Shown: in pieces, positions 11,068-21,300 of the stretch
How positions within the stretch are numbered: position 1 is the first letter of the stretch
Layout of the letters: each line of letters starts with the position of its first letter
Origin: Saccharomycopsis crataegensis
Taxonomy: Eukaryota; Ascomycota; Saccharomycetes; Ascoideales; Saccharomycopsidaceae
NCBI RefSeq assembly: GCF_037102585.1
Contig: NW_027043830.1
Location: forward strand, 868,001-932,000
Length of the DNA stretch: 64,000 nucleotides
Direction: 5' to 3'
Notes under the pieces: model-generated
Told to the model about the DNA's origin: nothing
Seen by the model: only the letters and a program-made list of their open reading frames with translations
The model's database searches: none
Made by a program: the position numbers and the translations under genes

Positions 11068-11907
11068 TTAAGCATCAACCTTACCACCTTTTCTTTGGAT
11101 CAATTCCTTTCTGTTCTTGTCCATGTGCAATTTGGTGATGACAACCTTAGATGGGTGAATGTTAATTGGGACAGAAGTACCGTTGGACTTTTCCTTGGCC
11201 AATTTTTCAACTTGGATAGCGAACTTCAATCTGTAAGAAGAAGAGATCTTACCTTCTTGACCCTTTCTAGAACCTCTGACAACCTTGACAGAATCGTCAG
11301 CTCTGACTGGCAAAGACTTGACACCGTATTGTTCTTGCAATTCCTTAGACAAAGGAGCACTCAAGAACTTACGACGGATAGAAGATGGGGCAGAGAAGTA
11401 AGCCTTTCTGGATTTGCTTCTGGAGCTAGAGACGTCTATAGGCTGTTAGTAAAATGTTGTGGATATAATGTCATAAAATGCAGAAAAATGACTTGTTGGA
11501 GCTCTATTAGTTTCCTAATCAAAATTAATTGTTCCATATAATATATTCTACTTGAAAAAAAGTTGATTGATAAGCAACCTCAGTCTATTCACATAACGAT
11601 GATAATTCTCTCCTTCCTTTGAATGTAATGGTATTTCTTCGTAAATTATTCATTCCCATTTTTCTCGACTTTGGATTTCTGGATATTCATCCAATGCTGC
11701 TGAAGATGATATAATTAAACATGTTGGTATTGTCTTTGAGTATTACTTTCTTTTACTAGATTTATAAATTTTTATCCTTGAAGATTGATTACCTTGAATT
11801 CTTAAGGCCAATAAACTTCCATATATTGACTCACAATAGATTTTCTTTGCCATTCTTGCGTCCATAATTTTCACTATCCCTCACATACCTTTGCTAACTT
11901 TGGCCAT
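11068..11907 (-). CDS. RPL26: 60S ribosomal protein L26 (uL24), two exons
   Basis: The coding sequence is complement(join(11068..11435, 11889..11907)), 128 residues (S. cerevisiae 127). Exon 1 is only 19 nt, encoding MAKVSK plus the first base of Asp. The intron has donor GTATGT at 11888-11883, branch TACTAAC close to the 3' end and acceptor TATAG. Exon 2 continues [19 protein letters not shown] and ends [10 protein letters not shown]. The KOW-like stretch [16 protein letters not shown] is intact. The intron sits at the same place (after codon 6, phase 1) as in baker's yeast RPL26A. uL24 lies near the polypeptide exit tunnel. The gene has its own promoter with Tbf1/Cbf1-type sites. Confidence 0.97.
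11436..11888 (-). other. RPL26 intron
   Basis: This is a 453-nt intron between a 19-nt exon 1 and exon 2, with 5' GTATGT, branch-point TACTAAC ending 9 nt before the acceptor TATAG. It is long for this genome but typical of ribosomal-protein introns. I looked for box C/D motifs of an intronic snoRNA on the transcribed strand and found none convincing. Confidence 0.92.
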
Positions 11908-12199
11908 TTTTGCTATAATATTATCCTTTGGTCAGTTCCTCAAGAAAACGACTTGTGATGCTTCTGTAATTTTTCAATTTTAGAAAACTCGAAACTCCCA
12001 CTGTGCAGACACAGGCACCGTGAGGAAGAAAAAAAAAAAAGATAATTCACGTGCATACGGATGTCACAAATGAGCCCTAAAATATACAATATCATGTGAT
12101 AGTTAAAAACCAAATAAAAAGCCCTAGAACCATCCTGCATCATTCCAACTACAACAACATCAGAAAAGACTAATTGCGGAGAAATCAATTATTAACATG
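11908..12199 (-). promoter_or_regulatory. RPL26 promoter with Tbf1, Cbf1 and Rap1-like motifs
   Basis: This 292-bp region upstream of the RPL26 ATG contains a Tbf1 consensus AGCCCTAA (12073-12080) and a related AGCCCTAG (12120-12127). It also has an E-box CACGTG (12048-12053, Cbf1 type). Overlapping the E-box is ACATCCGTATGCA on the minus strand (12052-12064), close to the Rap1 site ACATCCGTACAT. An A13 tract lies at 12029-12041. Tbf1 plus Cbf1 is the known ribosomal-protein promoter architecture of Candida albicans and most non-Saccharomyces ascomycetes. Occupancy here is inferred. Confidence 0.72.
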
Positions 12200-14452
12200 T
12201 CAAAGAAGATTAAGTATATCGCTTACCATGTACTTCAACTCTGGATCCTTATAAGATGCCAATACTGTAACAATATCAAGTTTTTTGTATGCATTGATTA
12301 GAAGACCAAGAATCAGAGGTTGTGAACTCAGTGCTATTTTGCTAGTGGTCATAATTCCATGAAGACACTTAATTGTCAAATTGGGTTCTTTTGCAGTATT
12401 AGATGCAATTTTATGTAGGAGTTGATGATGAGAAATCACTGAGTTGACTGAAAATACCACTCTCGATGTTGATTCAACGGACTTGTTGCGAATTGGCATA
12501 TTTTTCAAAGATCCTCTCAAAGATTCTCCGAGACTATCAATGAGTTTGAGACTCACTTTGAGTGCCACCAATGGATTACTATCAAAAAATTCAGAAAGAA
12601 TATCACATAATTCTTCTGTAATAGGAATATCCATTGAAATCAAATCACTCATGAAGATAGATATGGCTTTTGTTGTCTTTGTGTCTACTTTGACATAATT
12701 ATCCAATAATTGCTCTAAGACATGGGCGTCAATCAAAGGATTTACAATGTCTGAGAACGTGCTAAGGCTAGGGACAGAACGATAATCATCCACAAAGCAA
12801 TGTATCATATCAATCTGATTTTCAATTCCATTAATCGTGAAATCTGTGGTAGATGTTGTATAAGATCGAAGTATATCATTGGTTTCTATGATGGACAGGA
12901 GCAAGAGATCATGGAATTTTCCTGATCTATATATTTCAAGATACTTTGATCTGTTGCCATGTACTTCCTCGATGAAAAATTCGCGAATGCTCATTCTTTG
13001 AGTGAAAGAAGTCTTTTTATGAAATTCGACCATCAGCTGAATAATCTCTTCCTCTTGAGCACCATTGCAATATTTCATCAAAAATTTAACGAAATGGACC
13101 AACTCACCAATAGATTTTTCTGAAGCTTGCAAGCCAAGGGGAATTGAACGAACAGACATATCATGCATGGTACACACTGTTGGATTTTTCAAAGTCTTTT
13201 GCACTTTTATGACTAAACTTGGCACATCAACCTTTTTGAGTTCAGCAATTTGCCGTTTTTTCTTTGGAGTCAAACTCATGAGCCATCTATATACTCTGAG
13301 CAAGCTTGATGTATCATCAATATCTACCGGTTTAGTAGATAGTGCAATGCGATACATAAGACAATCCATAACAGTGACTTTCAATTTCACTGGATCAAAT
13401 TTCTTAAGGGTGGAATCATCTATCACTGGAATCATATCTGCAAGAAAGCTGAGAGCAACGCGCTTTGAAGTCATATCATGATATTTGTTGTCCAATAAAT
13501 ACAAAAAATGATCCCAGAACTTCAATTTTTTTCTAATGTAGAGCAGTAACTCGTCAGATTGCGTAAGAAGCATAATACCAAAACATTGAAGTGTTTTCTT
13601 GATGACTTCTGCAGGATAAACCCCCGGTTTCTGCTTCTTTTCTCTGGTTTCGTCAAGTAAAATTTTTTTATTATGTTGGATAGAGGCGATCATATTTGTA
13701 GCTATAGTTTGCAATATATTGATTACTTCTGGATCATAAAAACGTGGAGCACATATCTCATTCAAAATCTCCATGCTCAAAATAGTTTTGGTCATCAGGG
13801 ATTGAGTGATAAAAACAGGGTCGTTCACACCACTATATCGGCCCTTATAAAAGTCTGGGGCCTGTACTATATGTTCAGCTACAAAGCCACCTGATTTGAG
13901 CATAATCTTCAAAGTTGGTTCTGGTTGGGATCGTATCAAGCCCAAAATCACTTCTCTAAATTTAAGGTGTACATCTACAGGCAAAGAAGCAGCATACATT
14001 CTGTTCCAAGCTATTTCCCCAAATTTGTAAGTTTCCAACATACGAAATCTGTAAGGTGCAGATTTCTGATCTATGGCTTGACGTGCCATTCTTCTTTCGG
14101 TAGGGTTCTTATAAGGATCATACTCTAAAGGCGGAGAGATATTGAGCAACAATGTTAGTGCTACCAAGCACTCTCGAAGAACTTCTAAGGACCGAGTTCC
14201 AAGAGTTGCCTCAAGGTGACGCATTTTTTGAATCAAGCATTTGAGAACGCCAGTGTCAAAGACAAATGATATTGAAGAAATCGCATCATGCTCTTTGATG
14301 GTTTGGATCAAGTATTGGGAGGTTCTAAGCGTTTGCTCAAGGGAATTTTCAGGGAATTCTAAGACATGCTCGATAACAGAGACATCAAGAGAGTTTCTGA
14401 TGAGATAGCCTTTTAAAGACTCAAGAGAAGTACGCAAGGACATTAAATACAT
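12200..14452 (-). CDS. Conserved-looking helical-repeat protein, function not recognised
   Basis: This is an intact 750-codon frame starting MYLMSLRTSLESL (a second ATG is at 14443) and ending DILNLL. The sequence is almost entirely alpha-helical in character, with Leu/Ile-rich amphipathic segments and no low-complexity tracts, transmembrane segment or signal peptide. It looks like an ARM/HEAT-type solenoid. One region (about residues 115-150, YDPYKNPTERRMARQAID) is polar and may be a loop. I could not match it to a named family; nucleolar Npa1/Urb-like proteins came to mind but the hallmark stretches are absent. It ends 292 bp before the RPL26 start. A CACGTG box lies 95 bp upstream of its ATG. 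Real gene: confident. Role: unknown. Confidence 0.85.
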   Translation of the reverse strand: MYLMSLRTSLESLKGYLIRNSLDVSVIEHVLEFPENSLEQTLRTSQYLIQTIKEHDAISSISFVFDTGVLKCLIQKMRHLEATLGTRSLEVLRECLVALTLLLNISPPLEYDPYKNPTERRMARQAIDQKSAPYRFRMLETYKFGEIAWNRMYAASLPVDVHLKFREVILGLIRSQPEPTLKIMLKSGGFVAEHIVQAPDFYKGRYSGVNDPVFITQSLMTKTILSMEILNEICAPRFYDPEVINILQTIATNMIASIQHNKKILLDETREKKQKPGVYPAEVIKKTLQCFGIMLLTQSDELLLYIRKKLKFWDHFLYLLDNKYHDMTSKRVALSFLADMIPVIDDSTLKKFDPVKLKVTVMDCLMYRIALSTKPVDIDDTSSLLRVYRWLMSLTPKKKRQIAELKKVDVPSLVIKVQKTLKNPTVCTMHDMSVRSIPLGLQASEKSIGELVHFVKFLMKYCNGAQEEEIIQLMVEFHKKTSFTQRMSIREFFIEEVHGNRSKYLEIYRSGKFHDLLLLSIIETNDILRSYTTSTTDFTINGIENQIDMIHCFVDDYRSVPSLSTFSDIVNPLIDAHVLEQLLDNYVKVDTKTTKAISIFMSDLISMDIPITEELCDILSEFFDSNPLVALKVSLKLIDSLGESLRGSLKNMPIRNKSVESTSRVVFSVNSVISHHQLLHKIASNTAKEPNLTIKCLHGIMTTSKIALSSQPLILGLLINAYKKLDIVTVLASYKDPELKYMVSDILNLL

Positions 14453-14546
14453 ATCTATTTATTGACGTATGCGTTAGCATTATTTGTCTGTTTCAGATCA
14501 TTCTAACCAACAAGGATCCATTTAAATGGTACATTTTGACGTCATA

Positions 14547-14552
14547 CACGTG
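14547..14552. promoter_or_regulatory. CACGTG E-box (Cbf1-type)
   Basis: The site sits in context ACACGTGAT, whose reverse strand reads ATCACGTGT and fits the Cbf1 consensus RTCACGTG. It is about 95 bp upstream of the unidentified helical-repeat gene, within the 229-bp gap behind QRI1. Confidence 0.45.
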
Positions 14553-14681
14553 ATACGAAGTGCCTTTATCAAAAAGTAAACAAACCATAAAGACGCTCAC
14601 ATTAGCAGTCTTTTACGATATTACACAGCAAAAAATCAGAAAATCATTATATATTAGTTGCATGCAAATTAAAAGAGAGCT

Positions 14682-16079
14682 CTAAAAAGAAGTGATATAT
14701 TCATCTTCCTTAAACACTTTCCCTTTGACACCTTCCAAACCTTCTCCACCATATGATAGCAATGCATCAATTTCTACCTTACCATCCTTCTCAATCTCAC
14801 CGCCATTGGCCAATATCCAGCTTGTGTGCAAGGTTTTCAAAGCGCTAGCACTGGTTTCAGGATTGTCAGATTTGGTACCTGGACCATTTTTCAATGGACT
14901 GAATTCTTCATTTCTCTGGACTTCAAGAGACCCAAACTTGGATAATTCAATACTTGGGAAGATATCAAAGATGAATTGTTCCAACTTAATGCCATTGACA
15001 GCAGTTGGCTTTACATATTCATCTTCAAGGGTAAGATGAGGAATTTTCTTTTTGGCGATATGGTAAGGCAAATACTCTCTGGAAGAAATCCAAACTGGAA
15101 CCATTTTCTCGAGCAAGTCAACGGAATAATAGTGTTGCACAATATTAGCCGCTCTGAGATACAACAATTCTTGGTTATTTTCATCTTTTTTGCAGGCTAA
15201 CTCATCAGAGATTTCTGAATATTCAATAACAGAAGGTTTCCCCTGTTTACTAATAATCAAGCCAACAGATTCAGTTGGCTCATTTTTTCTAACTACTTTA
15301 GTAGCTAAATCAAAGTTGTTCTCAACAGCAAACCCAATAAATAGAGGATCAGCAACCTTAGCTAAGCAGTTATCCACGGCATACATATGAATGTGCATGA
15401 TACCTCTCTTCTTGAAATCTTCAAGCAAGTTGCTATCGTGTATAGCCTTGTACAAACCACCATTACCATCTGGAGATTCAACCAATGTATTCTTAGCACT
15501 TCTGTATATTTGCTTACCATCTTTAGTGAAAGCAGGTAAAGTACCTTGATTGAAGAAAGTGACGTTTTCTGGTTTTAGACCGAAGAAGTTCTTTTCTTTG
15601 AAGAATGCTTCAGTTTTCTCTCTAGTTGGACCAGACGCCATCACATACCAATGAATCACGCCGTTGGCTAATTCCTGTAACTTGAGAATCCTTTTAGCTT
15701 GGAGCTCAAACAAAGATGATTTAGATGGAATATCAATGACATATGTGCCCTTTGGATCAGAGGATCCTAGTCTGGAACCTTGACCGCCGGCCATCAATAA
15801 CACCGCCACTTGACCTTTAGAGATCAAATCAAGCCCGAGCTTTGAAAGCTCACGCTGCTTTGTTTCATTAATGTAGCTGGAATCATCCTTGCTCAAAGAA
15901 AAGAAACTAGAAGAAGGAAGTTGGGATACCTCAGATTGTGAGGCGTTAGATGAGAAGTTAATGGCCTCTTGGACCTGATCGAAAAGCTTTGAGTCAAGCT
16001 GGGAGAGACTTCCAAGAAGAGCGTCTTTGTCTTCTTTAGAAACTTTAGCTGGGTCGCAATAAATTTGGGATAAAGACAT
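14682..16079 (-). CDS. QRI1: UDP-N-acetylglucosamine pyrophosphorylase
   Basis: The enzyme makes UDP-GlcNAc from UTP and GlcNAc-1-phosphate in the cytosol, the last step before chitin, GPI-anchor and N-glycan synthesis (UAP1 in C. albicans). I start at ATG 16079 (MSLSQIYCDPAKVSK), giving 465 residues (S. cerevisiae 477). A longer frame upstream encodes a hydrophobic, signal-like stretch that the cytosolic family lacks. The nucleotide-binding signature LLMAGGQGSRLGSSDPKG is near residues 93-110. Further family stretches are WYVMASGPTREKTEAFF, PDGNGGLYKA and MHIHMYAVDNCLAKVADP. The C-terminal region has EEFSPLKNGPGTKSDNPETS, typical of the family. No missing key residue seen. Confidence 0.95.
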   Translation of the reverse strand: MSLSQIYCDPAKVSKEDKDALLGSLSQLDSKLFDQVQEAINFSSNASQSEVSQLPSSSFFSLSKDDSSYINETKQRELSKLGLDLISKGQVAVLLMAGGQGSRLGSSDPKGTYVIDIPSKSSLFELQAKRILKLQELANGVIHWYVMASGPTREKTEAFFKEKNFFGLKPENVTFFNQGTLPAFTKDGKQIYRSAKNTLVESPDGNGGLYKAIHDSNLLEDFKKRGIMHIHMYAVDNCLAKVADPLFIGFAVENNFDLATKVVRKNEPTESVGLIISKQGKPSVIEYSEISDELACKKDENNQELLYLRAANIVQHYYSVDLLEKMVPVWISSREYLPYHIAKKKIPHLTLEDEYVKPTAVNGIKLEQFIFDIFPSIELSKFGSLEVQRNEEFSPLKNGPGTKSDNPETSASALKTLHTSWILANGGEIEKDGKVEIDALLSYGGEGLEGVKGKVFKEDEYITSF

Positions 16080-16756
16080 GGCGTTGTATGTTTCACTAGT
16101 GTAAAAAAATAATAAAAGAGGGATAAAGAGAAAGAGAGGGACAGGAAAAGAATGCTTCGCCTTTATAATGATGGACAATAATTTCCGTTGTTTGGTAACT
16201 TAGCGTTTTGCATTTTTTGCGTTTCATATGGTCACACGTGGCGATGCGGCAAGCTTCAACATGCATGATTTCTAAATATAACATCGAATATCGGTTATTA
16301 TTTCATAAACAACTAATATCCACGGATGATAATACGAGTGATTATTAACAATGCAATTTATATGTGCATTTTTTTTTTGAATTCATCATTTCTGAAGATT
16401 CAGTTAGCTAGAAGAAAGATGTTGAATCTATACAAATGTTGAATTTGCCGCAAAACTATAATATAAATATGAACACAAATAACGTTGAACCATTCCCAAT
16501 AATAAGAGAGATAAAAAAGAAGAGAAAAATATTAAAAGTAAAAAGTAAATAGTAGGCAAGAAATAAAATTTATGTGCAAACTCAGAATATAAAGTCCCCA
16601 AGGTTTTCTTAGCGATGCAAAAAAAAAAAAATAATAATAATAGAGAACCTAATGAAAAAATGATCAACAAAGTAAAGACAATAACATCAGTTAAACTAAA
16701 CAAAACATAAAGAAAATGCTTTGATATTAGTTTGGCAAACAATGAGTGTCAATCAT
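16080..16756. other. Intergenic region MET2 3' flank / QRI1 promoter
   Basis: This 677-bp gap lies between two minus-strand genes. The left part, upstream of QRI1, has CACGTG at 16235-16240 and an AT-rich block. The right part has A/T tracts (A13 near 16619-16631) at the MET2 3' end. I see no RNA gene or credible ORF. Confidence 0.45.
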
Positions 16757-18190
16757 TTACCAGTTGGTAACCTCTTCAGACTCTCCAAATAAACTAGGGC
16801 CCCCTTTCATTCTCAAGTCTTCATGGTTATCCAACTCAATTGCCTCCTGCTCCAAAATATCCACCAAATGCTTCTCCTCAAAATCGATAATCAAATTATT
16901 GATCTCCATAAATTCTAATAAGAAGGCATCATGTCCCTCTGACGAATGGACAGTGTACATAACTGAGTTTGGGATATGCTTGGCCAAATATTCTTGTTCA
17001 GCCAAAGTGAATAACCCATCAGAGGCAATCCCAATGATTAAGCTCGGCTGAGTAATCTTGCCAAGCTGCTGTTCCATAGTAATTGGAATCAATTCATTTG
17101 GATTTTCTGGATTGGTGACATAGCGATCTCTGGACAAATCATGAGTGTCCAATTTCCTGGTTACGGAAATGTAACAGTTAGGATCATAACGACCAATGAA
17201 TTTATCACCTTGGTATCTGAGATAACTTTGAGCAGTGAAAAACGTTTGAGGTCTCTTCTTTGGATGACTGATATTAGCAGAAGGAGAAGTTGGAGGCTCA
17301 GCCCTCAAAGATGGTGAACTCACTGAATGCTTGCGGTTCTTGTTACCCTCATTATGAATTGTCCAATTTTCTTCTTTAGGTGTCACAGGGGAGTTCTCAG
17401 GAATAGAACCTTCATGGCCCAAGAGTTTTGATTTTGGGACATTTTTGGCCTGCAATGGATCGTTTCTTGCAAATCTGTTCTCAAAAGAATTTCTAGATCT
17501 GTAAGTCAACAACGCACTCATTCTGGCAGCCGCCAAACCTGAAACTGGGCCATCATTAACATCATAATAACCATCCTTATATTTTGGGTCAGAATAGATA
17601 CTTTGACGTTGAGCTTCGCCCCAGGAAATACACCAGGCTGAGTGTCTAGCAGAGGTTGCTAATGCCACCACACTTCGAACATATTCCTCACCGAGGATGA
17701 GAGGATATTCCAAGGTAACCATACCACCCATGGAACCACCAATTACCGCGGCGATTTGCTTCACGCCCAAGAAATCAAGGACTTTTTTATGGATTCGCAC
17801 GTCATCACGGATGGTGGCCAAAGGAAATTCCGGACCATACCTTTCACCTGAAGCTGGGTCTTTTGTCATTGGAGAAGCAGAACCATAAGGAGATCCTAAA
17901 GAGTTCAAACATATTATGAAAAACTTTGTTGGGTCAAAAGCTTTGCCCTTACCTAAGAGGGGTCCCCACCAGTCAGAAATGTCCGAGGAGCCAGTTAAAG
18001 CATGACAGATGACCATACAATTATTTTTCTTCTCGTTAAGTTTCCCCCAGGTTTTGAAAGCAACTGGAACCTCGTAAAGAGATTCACCGCATTCGAGTGT
18101 AAATTCTGGAATTATCACTATCTTTTGGTTGTTAACAAGCTTGGAATACTTGTTTTCCGGTTGTGATTCAAGAAGTAGATAATTAGTCAT
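16757..18190 (-). CDS. MET2: Homoserine O-acetyltransferase
   Basis: The enzyme converts L-homoserine and acetyl-CoA to O-acetylhomoserine, the entry to methionine biosynthesis by sulfhydrylation. It is a 477-residue alpha/beta hydrolase (S. cerevisiae 486). Visible features are the oxyanion/active-site region CHALTGSSDISDWW, the nucleophile elbow GGSMGGM near residue 155, and C-terminal GIASDGLFT and SSEGHDAFLLE carrying the catalytic Asp and His. A Ser/Pro/Asn-rich insertion of about 75 residues (around 255-325) interrupts the cap domain, as in other fungal Met2 proteins. The start ATG leaves only 163 bp to the divergent VPS41 start. I saw no perfect Cbf1 CACGTG or Met31/32 site in that short promoter, which is mildly unexpected for a MET gene. 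Confidence 0.96.
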   Translation of the reverse strand: MTNYLLLESQPENKYSKLVNNQKIVIIPEFTLECGESLYEVPVAFKTWGKLNEKKNNCMVICHALTGSSDISDWWGPLLGKGKAFDPTKFFIICLNSLGSPYGSASPMTKDPASGERYGPEFPLATIRDDVRIHKKVLDFLGVKQIAAVIGGSMGGMVTLEYPLILGEEYVRSVVALATSARHSAWCISWGEAQRQSIYSDPKYKDGYYDVNDGPVSGLAAARMSALLTYRSRNSFENRFARNDPLQAKNVPKSKLLGHEGSIPENSPVTPKEENWTIHNEGNKNRKHSVSSPSLRAEPPTSPSANISHPKKRPQTFFTAQSYLRYQGDKFIGRYDPNCYISVTRKLDTHDLSRDRYVTNPENPNELIPITMEQQLGKITQPSLIIGIASDGLFTLAEQEYLAKHIPNSVMYTVHSSEGHDAFLLEFMEINNLIIDFEEKHLVDILEQEAIELDNHEDLRMKGGPSLFGESEEVTNW

Positions 18191-18353
18191 TTTTCAAAGT
18201 ACCTCATGCGTACATCTATATATATGTATGTTTATGATGTCTAATTTCTCAAAGAAACAGGTATGAATCATTAACTGAATATCCTCGTCAGATTTCAGGA
18301 AATCCTTACAAATGTGGGAAAAACAGTAGAAAAGGTAGAACTTTTTGCTAAAA

Positions 18354-21300
18354 ATGAATCATCATCACAGTATTTCGCAGTTGCAGGTGACCTCGGGACC
18401 CTCTAATTCCGCACATGGAAATTTACAGGGTGTGATTGTGATAAACGAAAAACAGCACAAAATACAAAGAGGGAGGGCCTGCTTAATAGAGAAGTGCTAC
18501 GGTGTCGACCTATCACAACATAGTATGGAAGCAGAAGCAATAGGAAACAAGAAAGGGCCGACCAATGAATCTGAAATTGATGTGCAAACGGAGAACAGGC
18601 ATAAGGAATCCCAATTGGCAAATGGCAAAATGATTAATGGCGTACTTGACACCAACCAAGAAGACCTGAGAGCGGACATAGAGACTGGCGCAGAGGCATT
18701 GAATGACTTAAGACAAGAAGATAATAGAAAACTTTCAGTTGGAAACAATATAATGGCCGGTGATAATACAACAGAGTACAAAAAGGAAATAGAAAATCTG
18801 AAAAAAGGAGATGAAAGGTCTGTATTAGATACCGAGGATAGCTCGCACAAAGTAGATGTCATTGGTAAAGAAGAATACAATGAATCCAACCAGAGATTAG
18901 ATGCTAATAGTAAATCACATAAAAAAGAAAAAAATAATGAAGAAGAAAAGGAAGACGAAGAAGATGAGGAAGAAGACAATGAAGAGGGTGAAGAGAATGA
19001 AGACGACGAGGAAGATGAAGATGAAGATGAAGATGAAGATGAAGATGAAGATGAAGATGAAGATGAAGATGAAGATGAAGATGAAGATGAAGATGAAGAT
19101 GAAGATGAAGATGAAGACGAAGACGAAGATGACGAAGATGACGAAGAGGAGCCACCTAGATTGAAATATTCCAGATTATCAGGATTGCCACAGTCATTCT
19201 TCAGAAGAGATCCTGTATCTTGTTGTCTAATTCATGATACCTTTCTGATATTTGCTACTCACTCAGGAGTTTTGCATCTTTGCAAACCTGATATGACACC
19301 AATAAGAACATTCAGAGTCCACAAAGCATCTATTCTATCGATTGCAACAAATGGCGATTATTTTGCGACTGCATCAATGGATGGCTCAGTGGTAATAGGA
19401 TCAATCAAAGATCAAAGCGATATTACGAAATTTGATTTCAAAAGACCAGTTCATGCCGTAGCTATTGACAAGAATTATAAACTGACAAGGTGGTTTGTGT
19501 CTGGTGGCATGGCAGGCCAAGTTATAGTGTCTCAAAAAAATTGGATGAACGGTAGAAGCGATATAGTAATTGATGAAGGTAATGGCCCAATTGTTGGAAT
19601 ACACTACATTGGAGAGGTTTTAATGTGGGCGAATGAGGCAGGGATATCTATTTACAATGTCTCTACGAAGACAAAGATTTTGAACATCGCCAGGCCCGAG
19701 AACTCGCCGAGAGCGGATCTATACTGGCCTAGATTCCATACTGTTGATTCAGACAGAGTAATTATTGGCTGGTGTGACTATATTTATTCCATTAGAGTTG
19801 ATATTATCGAGAACTCCGCCGGAAATTCTAATATGTCCTTTCTTAGCAGTGCAGCATCATCTTTCAGAGCTCCCGTTGAAAGAAAGGCCGAAGTCGAAAA
19901 TACTCTACACACTGACTCATTAATTTCAGGGATCGCTTCATTTAACAACGATTTATTATTATTGCTAACCTATAATGCACCACAAAAAGTGGATTCTGAT
20001 AGTCATCAGAAAGCAAAAGCAGGTCCTCCAGAAATTAAATTGATTAATGCTACTGATGGCGAAGAAGTTGCTGACGATGAGGTGGCATTGAAAGATTATG
20101 AATCCCTTGGTTTGAATGACTATCACTTGGGGAAGTCTATTGGGGAGCTGAGTCCTCCACGGTATTACTTGGTTAGTGCAAGGGATGCAGCAATAACCGA
20201 AGAATTTAATATCAACGACAGATTGCAATGGTATATCGATAAGACGAAGTTTAAAGAAGCATGGGAGATGAGTGAGCACTTGATGAGTGAACATAAAAGA
20301 GCTCTTCTTGGATTAAACTGTGTTGATCAATTAATAGACAAACATAACTGGCCAGAGGCAGGAGAATTCATCTCAAGAGTACTAAAAATTGATTTCTTAC
20401 CTATGGATGAAGAGATAGAATTAACGGATCACCAAAAGTTTTTATCATCAAAATGGGAAGAGTACCTTTGGAAATTTATCAAAAATGATCAAATTGATGT
20501 CGCAACAGAGATTATTCCAACCAATTTGAAATTGAAGATTGATCACAAGATTTATGAAACCATATTAGTTTACCACTTAGAAAACAACAAAGATAAGTAC
20601 TTGGTTTTAATTGAACAATGGGACTCCAAATTATATGATATAAAACATATTGAACAGTTATTGGAAGAAAAAATTGAGCATGAAAATGATCCTAAACTTA
20701 GAAAAATTTTGAGCAACTTGTATTTGGAGTCCAACGAGCCAGCATTTGCGGTGCCACACTTGATCGAACTTAAAAGTGATGAAGTTTTTACAATCATCAC
20801 CAAATATCATTTGCTATTGAATTTCTTGGATGAATTACCTAGAATAGTCACCATGAACATTGGCACTACAGAATTACAAAAAATTAAATCATCTAAAGAT
20901 TGCGAAAGATATTCAAAGGTGTTTTCTCCAGTTATTGATATGTTGATTCAGAATATCTATGAAACTTCACCAAAAAGGATTGTTGACGTCTTGGAAAAGC
21001 TGAAGCTTGATTTTATCACCTACTTATATCTTGAAAAACTATATCAAATCAATAATGTTGAACCGTCTATTCTCGAAGCTTTTGAAAATTTGATGATCAC
21101 CTTATTAGCGACTTTTAACCAAAAGAAATTGTTATATTTTCTTATAAACAAAACTAACTATAATATTGACCAGGCAATTAAACTTTTTGAAAATGACAAC
21201 AGATATATCAAAGAGCTAATATATTTGTTGGGGAAGATTGGACAAAACATTCAAGCTTTGAAATTGATCATTGAAAAAGTTGGCAGTCCAGATGAGGCAA

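Noticed and set aside
11095-11541. 148-codon plus-strand frame over RPL26
   Set aside because: Antisense to the RPL26 exon and intron; RPL26 is unambiguous.
16080-16178. Signal-peptide-bearing longer form of QRI1
   Set aside because: The family is cytosolic and starts at a residue matching ATG 16079; the upstream hydrophobic stretch is probably untranslated CT-rich leader.
18901-19164. Met-Lys and Leu-His repeat frames on both strands
   Set aside because: Shadows of the GAAGAT array in VPS41.
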